The notes under the pieces: model-generated
The model's database searches: none
What the model was told of the DNA's origin: nothing
The model's input: only the letters and a program-made list of their open reading frames with translations
Position numbers and translations under genes: made by a program
DNA from: Erysipelotrichaceae bacterium
GTDB lineage: Bacteria > Bacillota_I > Bacilli_A > Erysipelotrichales > Erysipelotrichaceae
DNA: 43,531 bases
Direction of reading: 5' to 3'
Assembly (NCBI GenBank): GCA_017404785.1
Contig: JAFRBQ010000022.1
Location: forward strand, 1 to 43,531
Shown: positions 25,059 to 32,612 of the stretch, piece after piece
Numbering within the stretch: the first letter of the stretch is position 1
Layout: every line of letters starts with the position of its first letter

Positions 25059-25553
25059 ATGTCAACTATATACGATAGGGTAAGTATCAGAAAATATCAG
25101 GATCGTCCGGTTGAAGAAGATAAGATCACGGCCATTCTCAAAGCGGCGATGCAGGCACCTTCAGCCCGCAATCAGCAGCCCTGGGAATTCTATGTAGTCA
25201 CAAATAAGGAAGTCCTGAAGAAGCTTTCCGAAGCATCGGCCTATGCGGGCATGACCAAGGATGCGCCTGTTGCCATAGTCTCGGCTTATCGGAAGAACTG
25301 TGCGGTACCTGAATATGCGCAGATCGATCTTTCGATCGCTATGGAGAACCTCTGGCTTGAAACAGCCAGTCAGGGACTTGGTGGCGTGTGGCTAGGTATT
25401 GCGCCGATCGAGGAAAGGATGAAAAAAGTTGAAGAGATCCTTTCGATGCCTGATGATCTTAGAGCTTTTGCGATCTTCCCGTTGGGCTATCCGGCTGAAG
25501 AAAGAAAACAGCAGGAGCGCTTTGATCCACAAAGGATCCATTACTGTGAGTAG
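25059..25553 (+). CDS. Nitroreductase-family flavoprotein
   Basis: A 164-residue FMN oxidoreductase. It shows RVSIRKYQDRPV at the N-terminus, the MQAPSARNQQPWEFYVV signature and the late GLGGVWLGIAP region, all standard for small nitroreductases. The SD (AAGGAGG) overlaps the end of the preceding flavin reductase gene, so translation is coupled. It differs clearly from the other nitroreductase at 7904. The substrate is unknown. Confidence 0.9.
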   Translation: MSTIYDRVSIRKYQDRPVEEDKITAILKAAMQAPSARNQQPWEFYVVTNKEVLKKLSEASAYAGMTKDAPVAIVSAYRKNCAVPEYAQIDLSIAMENLWLETASQGLGGVWLGIAPIEERMKKVEEILSMPDDLRAFAIFPLGYPAEERKQQERFDPQRIHYCE

Positions 25554-25627
25554 TTGATATACTGATCGATATGAAGCTGGATGATTTTTTCTGCTTATGA
25601 ATTGTTCGCAAATGATAAGCACATGCA

Positions 25628-25636
25628 TGTTATAAT
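25628..25636 (+). promoter_or_regulatory. Extended -10 promoter for a putative antisense RNA
   Basis: TGTTATAAT is a consensus extended -10 element (TG, one base, TATAAT at 25631-25636). There is no good -35, as expected for an extended -10 promoter. It would start an RNA near 25643 running antisense to the small toxin-like gene. Confidence 0.5.
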
Positions 25637-25662
25637 ATAAGTGCAGAATTAGGTTTATAAAG

Positions 25663-25690
25663 AAAGGGGCCGTGTGATGACGACCCCTTT
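25663..25690 (-). terminator. Terminator for the minus-strand toxin-like transcript
   Basis: AAAGGGG (25663-25669) pairs with CCCCTTT (25684-25690), with an inner CGT/ACG pairing. On the minus strand it is followed by a T-rich tail (TTTCTTT); on the plus strand no T-run follows, so it serves the minus strand. Confidence 0.55.
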
Positions 25691-25728
25691 CGACTATCTG
25701 ATCGCAGAATTAGGTTATAGCTACACTA

Positions 25729-25803
25729 TCAGAACAGTAACGTTATGATAGCGATAGCTATCTGTAGTACGAAGACTGCGATCTTGGCATAAACAGAATC
25801 CAA
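25729..25803 (-). CDS. Candidate type I toxin, 24-residue hydrophobic peptide
   Basis: A 24-codon frame starts at a TTG (25803-25801) five bases after a perfect AAGGAGGG. The product begins MDSVYAKIAVFVLQIA and continues as an almost uninterrupted hydrophobic helix, like the small membrane toxins of type I systems (Fst, TxpA, holin-like toxins). The start codon lies in a perfect 8-bp mRNA stem (25780-25787 with 25800-25807), and a second hairpin at 25814-25828 overlaps the ribosome site; such masking is typical of these toxins. A terminator lies downstream and an antisense promoter opposite. The layout supports the call; sequence homology is not established. Confidence 0.5.
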   Translation of the reverse strand: MDSVYAKIAVFVLQIAIAIITLLF

Positions 25804-25896
25804 GATCTCCCTCCTTCAATAATTGAAGTTTCTCTGCGATCAGAATTCAGAAGATAATGCATAAAACATATCCTCCATTCTTTATTAGCCAGAAAG

Positions 25897-25926
25897 TGGT
25901 AAAATTCTTACCATTTTTTTGTTTTT
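25897..25926 (+). terminator. Plus-strand terminator of the putative antisense RNA
   Basis: TGGTAA (25897-25902) pairs with TTACCA (25908-25913) around AATTC, followed by seven T residues, a G and five more T residues. No plus-strand protein gene ends nearby, so it must serve a non-coding transcript. Confidence 0.65.
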
Positions 25927-26069
25927 CTACAAAAAAGTGTTATTTTAAGCCATATTCATCGATTGGATAAACGATATTAGCCAGATGTGATATTATTTTC
26001 TTAAGAGAAGTTTTTTATATAATTCAAGGTATTTTTTAAGATCAGATAATATAGAAAGGACTGATAAAA

Positions 26070-26921
26070 ATGATCTATCTGCTGACGAATCCTCTGGCTA
26101 ATAATTCCAAGGGTATGGAAGATGCCAGAAAATGGAAAACTGACAATAATGTTGATTGTGAACTGCTGAACCTTGTGGAGATAAAGGATCTGAAAGGTTT
26201 CTTTGATGGGCTCAATCCGGAAGATGAAGTCATCCTATCCGGAGGTGATGGAACACTGAATCATTTTACCAATGAGATCTATGGCTATGAATTCAGAAAT
26301 CCGCTGTATTACATAAAATGCGGCAGCGGCAACGACTTCTTCCGTGACAATGAAAAGTATGTCGTTGATGGCAAGATCGATCTGAGACCTTTCCTTAAGA
26401 ATCTGCCGCTTATCACTGTCAATGGCATCAAGAGAAGATTCCTCAACGGTATCGGCTATGGACTTGATGGCGAGACCTGCAGAGTAGGTGATATTCAAAG
26501 AGTCACTTCCGATAAGCCGGTCAATTACAGTTCCATTGCGATCAAGCTTCTGCTTGGTGGCTACAAGCTGAAAAAGGCTACGGTAACGGTCGATGGCGAA
26601 ACCAATACCTATGACAATGTCTGGTTGGCTTCAACGATGAAGGGCCGCTACTATGGCGGCGGTCTGATGGTCGCTCCTGATCAGGACCGTTTCAATGAGG
26701 ATGGAACTGTTTCCGTGGTCACGCTCTACAAGAAGAACAGACTGGTGACCCTGATGAGATTCCCATCTCTTAATAAAGGTGAACACGTAAAGAAAAAAGA
26801 CTGGGTAACGGTCAAGAGGGGAAAGAAAGTGACCGTGAGCTTCAATGAACCTTGTGCCCTGCAGATCGATGGCGATGTCATTGAAGATGTAACGACATAC
26901 TCAGTTGAAGTAGGTGTATAA
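26070..26921 (+). CDS. Diacylglycerol-kinase-family lipid kinase
   Basis: A 283-residue enzyme of the DAG kinase catalytic family (PF00781 type), which phosphorylates lipids such as diacylglycerol using ATP. The nucleotide-binding signature ILSGGDGTLNHF is near residue 60, followed by CGSGNDFFRD, and the C-terminal half has the expected LQIDGDVIEDV strand. The N-terminus MIYLLTNPLANN is the usual NPxxG-type start. TATAAT at 26018-26023 and an AGAAAGGA ribosome site precede it. It is the first gene of a four-gene lipid-related operon. Confidence 0.85.
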   Translation: MIYLLTNPLANNSKGMEDARKWKTDNNVDCELLNLVEIKDLKGFFDGLNPEDEVILSGGDGTLNHFTNEIYGYEFRNPLYYIKCGSGNDFFRDNEKYVVDGKIDLRPFLKNLPLITVNGIKRRFLNGIGYGLDGETCRVGDIQRVTSDKPVNYSSIAIKLLLGGYKLKKATVTVDGETNTYDNVWLASTMKGRYYGGGLMVAPDQDRFNEDGTVSVVTLYKKNRLVTLMRFPSLNKGEHVKKKDWVTVKRGKKVTVSFNEPCALQIDGDVIEDVTTYSVEVGV

Positions 26922-26922
26922 A

Positions 26923-28455
26923 GTGAACAGGTACGATGTAGTGGTCATCGGTGCAGGAAACGGCGGACTGGCCGCTGCCTGTACTGTTCTGAATGCCGGC
27001 AAGAGCTGTCTGGTGTGCGAAAGACACAACATTCCGGGCGGCTTTGCGACGAGCTTTGTCAGAGGACGCTTTGAGTTTGAAGCTTCCCTGCATGAATTCA
27101 ATGGTATCGGTACACCTGAGCAGCCTGGCAGTACCAGAGAGCTTTTTGAACAGCTCGGTGTAGCCGACAAGATCGAATGGATCCAGCTCAAGGATGCCTA
27201 TCATCTCATTTCCGAAAAAGAGGGCTATGACTATGTCATGCCTTTTGGCTATGAGGCTTTTGCGAAAGCCAACAATCAGCTTGACCTCAATGGCGAGAAG
27301 TACATCAGAGAATTCTTTGTGATCTGCCAGCAGATCAGAGATGCGATGGCCTATATTTCCGAAAGCAAGGGCCATCCTGATCCTCAGGTCATGATGGAGA
27401 AATATCCTGATTATCTGGCCTGTGGTTCCTATTCCGTAAACGAAGCCTTTGAAGCTCTGGGCTATCCTAAGGCGATCGTCGATAATCTCAACACCTACTG
27501 GTGCTATCTGGGAGCTGATGGCAACAGCATGAGCTTCCTTCATTACGCCAACATGATCTACAGCTACTTCTCCAAGGGAGCAGCTATTCCTAAGCACCGT
27601 TCTCATGAACTGTCTCTGGCTTTTGAACAGACGATCCATGAAAAGGGCGGTGAGATCTGGTACAACAGCGAAGTGACAAAGATCCTGACCGATGAAAACA
27701 AGCACGTCTGTGGTGTGCAGCTTTCAGATGGCAGGATCATTGAGACAAGACACGTCATCGCCAACTGTTCGCCACACCTTGTCTATGGCAAGATGATGGA
27801 CCCAACAGCCGTTCCGGAAAAGGCTCTGAAGCTGACCAACTACCGCAAGTTTGCGGGTCGAGGCTTCACGGTCTTCCTTGGTCTCAACAGATCACCGGAA
27901 GAACTGGGCTTGAAGGATCACAACTATTTCATCTACGATACTTCCAATTCCGTCGATCAGTATGCATCCATGGCAAGATTCGGCAATACGGCAGCTCAGG
28001 CGACCGTAGTTCTCAACAATGCCGATCCCGACTGTTCTCCTGAAGGCACGACGATCATGTATATGACAACGCTGTTTACTTCAGATGTCTGGAGCGATGT
28101 TGAAGAAAAAGACTACTTCAATAAAAAGAACGAAGTAGCCCGTGCCATGATCGAAAGATTTGAAAAGGCTACAGGCGTCGATATAAAAGATCATATTGAA
28201 GAACTGGCCATCGCTACTCCAGAGACCTATGCCCGCTATTGCGGTCATCCGCAGGGCGTCATCTATGGTTATGAGTCGCAATATTATGATGGCCTGATGA
28301 ACCGCATCCAGATGGTCGAAGAAGACCATTTCGTACCGGGCTTAAGGATCGGTGGCGGTTATGGCGAAAGACTTCTTGGCTATCCAAGCAGCTATAAATC
28401 AGGAAACAACGAAGCAAAACGGACTTTGCGCGATATGGAAAAGGAGGGTGACTAG
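26923..28455 (+). CDS. CrtI/retinol-saturase-like FAD oxidoreductase
   Basis: A 510-residue flavoprotein of the phytoene desaturase/all-trans-retinol saturase superfamily. The dinucleotide-binding loop is VVVIGAGNGGLAAA at the N-terminus, with CERHNIPGGFATSF next, and a C-terminal FAD segment VPGLRIGGGYGERLLG. Such enzymes desaturate or saturate isoprenoid or lipid chains. No carotenoid genes are present, so a lipid substrate is more likely here. I choose GTG 26923, 6 bases after TAGGTG, over GTG 26914, which overlaps the kinase gene. It is followed directly by a reductase likely to supply electrons. Confidence 0.85.
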   Translation: MNRYDVVVIGAGNGGLAAACTVLNAGKSCLVCERHNIPGGFATSFVRGRFEFEASLHEFNGIGTPEQPGSTRELFEQLGVADKIEWIQLKDAYHLISEKEGYDYVMPFGYEAFAKANNQLDLNGEKYIREFFVICQQIRDAMAYISESKGHPDPQVMMEKYPDYLACGSYSVNEAFEALGYPKAIVDNLNTYWCYLGADGNSMSFLHYANMIYSYFSKGAAIPKHRSHELSLAFEQTIHEKGGEIWYNSEVTKILTDENKHVCGVQLSDGRIIETRHVIANCSPHLVYGKMMDPTAVPEKALKLTNYRKFAGRGFTVFLGLNRSPEELGLKDHNYFIYDTSNSVDQYASMARFGNTAAQATVVLNNADPDCSPEGTTIMYMTTLFTSDVWSDVEEKDYFNKKNEVARAMIERFEKATGVDIKDHIEELAIATPETYARYCGHPQGVIYGYESQYYDGLMNRIQMVEEDHFVPGLRIGGGYGERLLGYPSSYKSGNNEAKRTLRDMEKEGD

Positions 28456-28456
28456 G

Positions 28457-29608
28457 ATGATATTCAAAAGAAGTGATATTCCCGGCGAAGACATCAAAAG
28501 AGCCATGTCCATGGCTGACAAGCGCCGGCAGCTGATCGAAGAGACTCCGGCTACTCCTCTTGTCTATGACTATGGCGTAAACAGACTTGCGAGATCCCTG
28601 CATCCAGGTATCGTCAAGGCAAAGATCTCGAACAAGGAACAATGCGGCAGCGATTCCTGCAGGATCACCTTAAGTGCTGTGCAGGGAAAGTTCCCGTATT
28701 TCCGTGCCGGTCAGTTTATAACTTTATCATCTAAGGTCAATGATTCCTTTATTTCAAGGCCTTATTCGATAGCTTCTTCACCAAAGGAAGCACTTGAAGG
28801 AAAGATCGCGATCATCGTTCAGAAAAAAGGCATCTTCGCCGATTATCTGATCAATGAAGCAGCGATCGGGACCGAACTTTCCGTTGGTGAACCATCAGGC
28901 GATTTCTATCATGATGATCTAAGAGATCAAAATCATATTCTGGCGATCGCCGGAGGAAGCGGCATCACACCTTTCATTTCCATGATGAAGGCGATCAAAG
29001 AGGGCAGTGAAGATTTCAGACTGACCCTCGTATATGGTATCAGGAAAAAGGAAATGATGCTGATAGATCCGGATGAATACAAAGATGAAAGGATCAGGAT
29101 CATCACCGTTCTATCGGATGAAGAACGGGAAGGATACAGACACGGTTTCATAAATACCGAGATCCTCAAGGAATTCCTCGACGATAAGACCAATGTCTTC
29201 ATGTGCGGTCCGGATGCGATGTACAACTTTGTTTCCAAACAGCTTGATGAACTTGGCTTTGACAAAACAAGGATCAGAAAGGAAAGAAACTCTGTCGGTG
29301 ATCGTAAAGTTGAAGAATCAAAGACCTACAAGCTGACTGTTCATATTCGTGACGAAGTATATGAACTGGAAGCTAAAAATGAAGAAACGATCATTACCGC
29401 GATGGAAAGGGCAGGAATACCAGCTTTAGTAAGATGCCGCAACGGTTCGTGCGGTTTCTGTCACAGCAGAGTAATTAAAGGTGATTACTTCATCAGCAGG
29501 GAAAACGATTTTAGAAGAAGTGCCGATAAGAAATTCAATTATATCCATCCGTGTTCGACCTATCCTGAATCGGATCTGGAAATAGAGATCCCGATCTTCA
29601 ATGTCTAG
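28457..29608 (+). CDS. Flavin/2Fe-2S oxidoreductase (FNR family)
   Basis: A 383-residue electron-transfer protein. After about 70 residues comes an FNR-type module: FRAGQFITL, the FAD-binding RPYSIASSP, the NAD(P)-binding AIAGGSGITPF, and MCGPDAMY. The C-terminus is a plant-type 2Fe-2S ferredoxin domain with CRNGSCGFCHSR and a fourth cysteine in HPCSTYP. It should pass electrons from NAD(P)H through flavin to the iron-sulfur cluster, probably to the CrtI-like enzyme encoded just before it (the genes are one base apart; SD AAGGAGG lies in the end of the preceding gene). Confidence 0.9.
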   Translation: MIFKRSDIPGEDIKRAMSMADKRRQLIEETPATPLVYDYGVNRLARSLHPGIVKAKISNKEQCGSDSCRITLSAVQGKFPYFRAGQFITLSSKVNDSFISRPYSIASSPKEALEGKIAIIVQKKGIFADYLINEAAIGTELSVGEPSGDFYHDDLRDQNHILAIAGGSGITPFISMMKAIKEGSEDFRLTLVYGIRKKEMMLIDPDEYKDERIRIITVLSDEEREGYRHGFINTEILKEFLDDKTNVFMCGPDAMYNFVSKQLDELGFDKTRIRKERNSVGDRKVEESKTYKLTVHIRDEVYELEAKNEETIITAMERAGIPALVRCRNGSCGFCHSRVIKGDYFISRENDFRRSADKKFNYIHPCSTYPESDLEIEIPIFNV

Positions 29609-29620
29609 AAGGAGAAGCAT

Positions 29621-30286
29621 ATGACCATATTCATAATCGTCTATTATATTGCCTTGTTCTGTTACCTGTATAACAGAGTGGGAGACAATAAACTCTATCG
29701 TGCCATAAACAAATACATTATGGCCTTCATGTATCTCGGCCTGGCAATCTATACTTTCTTTACAAAGTATTCCTTTGCGAGTTATCAGTCCTTGCTGATG
29801 GTAGCCTTGCTGATGGCATTTTTTGGTGATGTCTTTCTGGTCTTTGATTTTGGTAGAGGTGGAGACTTCTTCTTAGCTGGAAACATCGGCTTCATTGTCT
29901 ATGAACAGATCGTTCTGGTCGACCATGGCCATGGCCTCAATGAATTCTACTGGACCTTCATTGTGGCAGCAGCGATCCTGTGCGCCTTTATTCTTGGCTG
30001 TCAGTATCGTCCGGATATCTTCAAGCTGGGCAAGATGCGCTGGCCAATGACCTTCTATCTTTCTTCGATCATCACTCATGGCATAACCGGTCTGGCTCTG
30101 ATCATCCTGATGCCAGGCACCAACTTTGCCATGATGGGACTTGGCTCGTTCCTGTTCATGCTGTCGGACATGATCCTTACGGCCTACAAATTCGTCTTTG
30201 ACAACAACAAGTGGCTGATCAGGCTCAACAGTCTGACATACTTTACGGGAATACTGCTGATCGTACTGGCAACAGTATATAAATAG
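29621..30286 (+). CDS. YhhN-family protein, probable lysoplasmalogenase
   Basis: A 221-residue membrane protein with about eight hydrophobic segments. The YhhN signature is visible as AFFGDVFLVFDF, FLAGNIGFIVYE and FLFMLSDMILTAYKF, with the two acidic residues (GD and SD) expected at the active site. It is a diverged paralogue of 4250-4921. SD AAGGAGAAG precedes the ATG. As the last gene of the lipid kinase/CrtI-like/reductase operon, it suggests the operon handles ether lipids or plasmalogens. Confidence 0.8.
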   Translation: MTIFIIVYYIALFCYLYNRVGDNKLYRAINKYIMAFMYLGLAIYTFFTKYSFASYQSLLMVALLMAFFGDVFLVFDFGRGGDFFLAGNIGFIVYEQIVLVDHGHGLNEFYWTFIVAAAILCAFILGCQYRPDIFKLGKMRWPMTFYLSSIITHGITGLALIILMPGTNFAMMGLGSFLFMLSDMILTAYKFVFDNNKWLIRLNSLTYFTGILLIVLATVYK

Positions 30287-30310
30287 ATATTTTCAAAGAC
30301 TATGATCTAT

Positions 30311-30341
30311 AAAGCTCTCATCATCATATGAGAGCTTTTTG
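30311..30341 (+). terminator. Terminator of the lipid operon
   Basis: AAAGCTCTCAT (30311-30321) pairs perfectly with ATGAGAGCTTT (30328-30338), followed by T residues. Confidence 0.92.
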
Positions 30342-30425
30342 ATTGGTATCATTCTTATGTTCTATATGAAACTTGTGTTTAAAATCCTTAACTGTATGGA
30401 TCTGTAGTAGAATATTGCTTGGACT

Positions 30426-31244
30426 ATGAAAAAGGATTTCAGATTATGCATAGCTGATATCGACAGAACACTTCGCATAAAGGGCGAAAGTCTTTCCGAT
30501 CTCAATCGTGAAGCCTTCAAGGCTCTTCACGAGAAAGGCGTTTTACTTGGCCTTGCTTCAGGAAGACCCTTGTGGCAGGGTGTAGAAGAAATATACAAAG
30601 AGTGGAAACTTGGTTTTCAGTTTGATCTCCTGATCGGCATGAACGGCGGAGAGATCTATGATGTGAAGAAAGATCAGAGAACTGTCCTCAATCTATTGGA
30701 TATCGACACCATGAGATTCATAACTGATTCAATGAGTGAATTTGGCTGTCATCCTTTCATATACAGACAGGGTTACATGCTGGCAACAGGCATCAATGGC
30801 AGGATCCTCAAATCGAGAAGAAGAAACAACAATGAGCTAAAGATCGCTGAGAATATTGATGAACTGCTTTCAGAACCTACCGGCAAGATCCTTTATGGAA
30901 CAGATACACCGGAAGAACTGATTCCTATGGAAGAAAAAGGCAGAACTTTCATTGATAAAGGTATAAGCTGTTTCAAGACGGATATCGATCTGCTGGAATT
31001 CCAGAATGTCTTGAATAATAAGGGCGTCGCCCTGGAATACTATTGCAAAGATAATGATATCGATCTTAAGGATGTCATTGCCTTTGGCGATGCGGAAAAT
31101 GATATCGAGATGATGGAGAAGGCTGGATATTCAGTATGCCTGTGCAACGGAATGGAGAAAGCCAAGGCTGTAGCTGACGTCATAACCGAATATGATGCCG
31201 GAAACAGCGGCTTTGGTCATTTTGTGTTTGATTATTTATTATAA
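30426..31244 (+). CDS. Cof-type HAD hydrolase
   Basis: A 272-residue cytosolic phosphatase of the Cof subfamily of the HAD superfamily. Motif I reads IADIDRTLRI, with both aspartates but arginine instead of the usual glycine. The substrate cap is of type IIB (GLASGRPLWQGV start), and motif IV is FGDAENDIEMME followed by CNGMEKAKAVAD, the standard Cof ending. Substrates are probably sugar phosphates, not identifiable here. TAGAAT at 30408-30413 may be the -10; the ribosome site is weak. It is followed 11 bases later by a MazG-like gene. Confidence 0.88.
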   Translation: MKKDFRLCIADIDRTLRIKGESLSDLNREAFKALHEKGVLLGLASGRPLWQGVEEIYKEWKLGFQFDLLIGMNGGEIYDVKKDQRTVLNLLDIDTMRFITDSMSEFGCHPFIYRQGYMLATGINGRILKSRRRNNNELKIAENIDELLSEPTGKILYGTDTPEELIPMEEKGRTFIDKGISCFKTDIDLLEFQNVLNNKGVALEYYCKDNDIDLKDVIAFGDAENDIEMMEKAGYSVCLCNGMEKAKAVADVITEYDAGNSGFGHFVFDYLL

Positions 31245-31255
31245 GAGGATTTTTT

Positions 31256-31579
31256 ATGGATAAGTATGAACAGTTGATTGAAAAGATCAGAAGATTCAAT
31301 AAAGAAAGAGAATGGGATCAGTTTCATTCACCGGAGAATCTGGCTAAATCGGTAGTCATTGAAGCAGGAGAACTGCTCGAGTGTTTTCAATGGAATGAGG
31401 AATATGATAAGCAGGCCCTTGGCGAAGAGATGGCTGATGTCTTTACTTATCTGATCGATCTTGCGGATAAGACTGGCATCGATCTGCTGGAGGCCACAGA
31501 TAAAAAAATGGACAAGAATGCCCTTAAATATCCAATCGATAAGTCCAAGGGAAGATCGGACAAATACGATAAACTGTAA
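31256..31579 (+). CDS. MazG-like nucleotide pyrophosphohydrolase
   Basis: A 107-residue all-alpha NTP pyrophosphatase of the MazG-like (RS21-C6/dCTPase) type, which cleaves non-canonical or excess nucleoside triphosphates to monophosphates. The metal-binding motif is EAGELLECFQW with a second acidic cluster EEMADVFTYLIDL, the classical ExxE...ExxD pattern. The C-terminal KYPIDKSKG stretch is typical of the family. SD AAGAGGA precedes it; it is co-transcribed with the HAD hydrolase and ends at a shared terminator. Confidence 0.92.
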   Translation: MDKYEQLIEKIRRFNKEREWDQFHSPENLAKSVVIEAGELLECFQWNEEYDKQALGEEMADVFTYLIDLADKTGIDLLEATDKKMDKNALKYPIDKSKGRSDKYDKL

Positions 31580-31629
31580 AACAAAGATAGTAATAGATAA
31601 GCGATTATGAATTGTGACTTTACATAATA

Positions 31630-31667
31630 AAACTGCCTTTACATGTACTGTTGTAAGGGCAGTTTTT
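31630..31667. terminator. Bidirectional terminator
   Basis: A 13-bp stem (31630-31642 with 31653-31665, one G-T pair) is followed by T residues on the plus strand; on the minus strand the tail is also T-rich. It separates mazG-like and fruR, which converge. Confidence 0.85.
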
Positions 31668-31668
31668 C

Positions 31669-32433
31669 TTAATATGGTTTTTCGATCATATCCACCAGAA
31701 TGGTGTTGTGCAGATCTTTGTATGCTTTCGGTATCGATGAATCGGTGACGATGAAGCCTTTGTCGATAGGGGCGAAAGTATATGTACAGACGACATTGAA
31801 TTTGCTCAGATCGGCCAGGATATAGGTTTCAGCACAATGAAGGAAGGCTGTTCTTTTTATTTCTCCTTCTTCCGGATCAGGAGTAGTGAAACCTTCCTGA
31901 ATGCTGATGCCATTGGCACCAAAGAAGCCGATGGTGAAGTTCATCTTTTCCAGGTATTTCAGTGTATCAGCGCCGATCAAAGCATCGGTCATAACCTTGA
32001 CTTTTCCTCCAGGCAGATAGACCTGATGACCATAGGCAGCCAGGATGCGCGCATGTGAGATACAGTCGGTTATATAGATGGCTTTGACATTTTCCAGAAA
32101 GGGAAGCATCTCCGCCGTTGTTGTGCCGGCATCAAGATAGACGACATCGTTTTCCTTGATCAGAGAAGCCGCATATTCGGCGATCGCTTTCTTGGACTTG
32201 GTATTGAGGTCCTGGCGTTGTAATACCGTTTCATCTCTGGTGAGGATATTGTTTTTCAAGGATATGGCACCACCATGGACTTTCTTCAGCATCTTGGCAC
32301 GGTTGAGTTCACTCAGATCTCTTCTGATCGTTGATTGCGAAGCTCCCAGGATATCCATGAGTTCATTTATGGTCACACTTTTTCTTTCGTTAGTGATGTC
32401 TACGATCTTTCTTTTTCTTTCTTCATTAAGCAT
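31669..32433 (-). CDS. fruR: DeoR-family regulator of the fructose operon
   Basis: A 254-residue DeoR-type repressor. The N-terminal helix-turn-helix (INELMDILGASQSTIRRDLSEL, about 18-40) is standard, with the following HGGAIS; the C-terminal sugar-phosphate-binding domain has DVVYLDAGTTTAEML and FFGANGIS. By position, divergent from fruK-fruA, it is the fructose regulator, with fructose 1-phosphate as the likely inducer. It reads away from the fru promoter across a 179-bp control region that carries its probable operators. Confidence 0.9.
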   Translation of the reverse strand: MLNEERKRKIVDITNERKSVTINELMDILGASQSTIRRDLSELNRAKMLKKVHGGAISLKNNILTRDETVLQRQDLNTKSKKAIAEYAASLIKENDVVYLDAGTTTAEMLPFLENVKAIYITDCISHARILAAYGHQVYLPGGKVKVMTDALIGADTLKYLEKMNFTIGFFGANGISIQEGFTTPDPEEGEIKRTAFLHCAETYILADLSKFNVVCTYTFAPIDKGFIVTDSSIPKAYKDLHNTILVDMIEKPY

Positions 32434-32472
32434 GATATTTAATTTCCTTTTTTAATAATTGTAATAATATAT

Positions 32473-32508
32473 TCAAAAAATGTCAAAATCAGTCAAAAAC
32501 AATCAAAA
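32473..32508. repeat. Four TCAAAA repeats at exact 10-bp spacing (fru operator)
   Basis: TCAAAA begins at 32473, 32483, 32493 and 32503, i.e. at one helical turn each, so all face the same side of the DNA. They lie immediately upstream of the fru -35 and between fruR and fruK. DeoR-type sugar regulators commonly bind T/C-A-rich direct repeats, so these are likely FruR sites. Confidence 0.7.
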
Positions 32509-32513
32509 TTTGA

Positions 32514-32542
32514 TTGACAATGACCGAAATTGAATATAGTAT
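32514..32542 (+). promoter_or_regulatory. fruKA promoter
   Basis: TTGACA (32514-32519) is a consensus -35; TAGTAT (32537-32542) follows after exactly 17 bases. Transcription would start near 32549, about 64 bases before fruK, placing the 24-bp palindrome at 32573 in the leader. Confidence 0.8.
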
Positions 32543-32572
32543 ATAGTTAAACAAGCAGAAATATGCAAAAAC

Positions 32573-32596
32573 GTTCAAAAATGATCATTTTTGAAC
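32573..32596. promoter_or_regulatory. 24-bp perfect palindrome in the fruK leader
   Basis: Each arm is GTTCAAAAATGA, in perfect inverted repeat. The arm contains the same TCAAAA core as the upstream phased repeats, so it is a likely FruR operator acting as a roadblock. There is no T-run; the fruK ribosome site follows 6 bases later, so a hairpin could also affect translation. Confidence 0.7.
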
Positions 32597-32612
32597 AGGA
32601 AAGGGGAAAGAT

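Larger units (their letters stand above)
25643..25920 (+). ncRNA. Putative antitoxin antisense RNA
   Basis: Between the extended -10 promoter at 25628 and the T-run terminator at 25897-25926 lies about 280 bases on the plus strand without a convincing gene. This transcript would be fully complementary to the minus-strand toxin-like frame and its ribosome site. Two near-identical stretches (GCAGAATTAGG at 25643 and 25704) lie in its 5' part. I infer a type I antitoxin RNA from this layout. Confidence 0.4.

Noticed and set aside
25677..25748. Plus-strand 23-residue frame (starts MTTPFDYLIAELG) inside the putative antisense RNA
   Set aside because: It is not hydrophobic, its G-rich ribosome site is also a terminator stem, and the region is better explained as antisense RNA. 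It could still be translated, so it is recorded here.
25759..25863. Minus-strand 34-codon frame (starts MHYLLNSDRRE) overlapping the toxin-like gene in another frame
   Set aside because: A GGAGGA lies upstream, but the frame runs through the ribosome site of the toxin-like gene and has no recognisable composition; at most it is a leader.
26878..27705. Long minus-strand frame opposite the CrtI-like gene
   Set aside because: It overlaps two strongly supported plus-strand genes, lacks a ribosome site and shows no domain.
32471..32510. CRISPR-like periodic repeat near fruK
   Set aside because: The repeats are 6 bases long at 10-bp spacing with no spacers; they are operator repeats.
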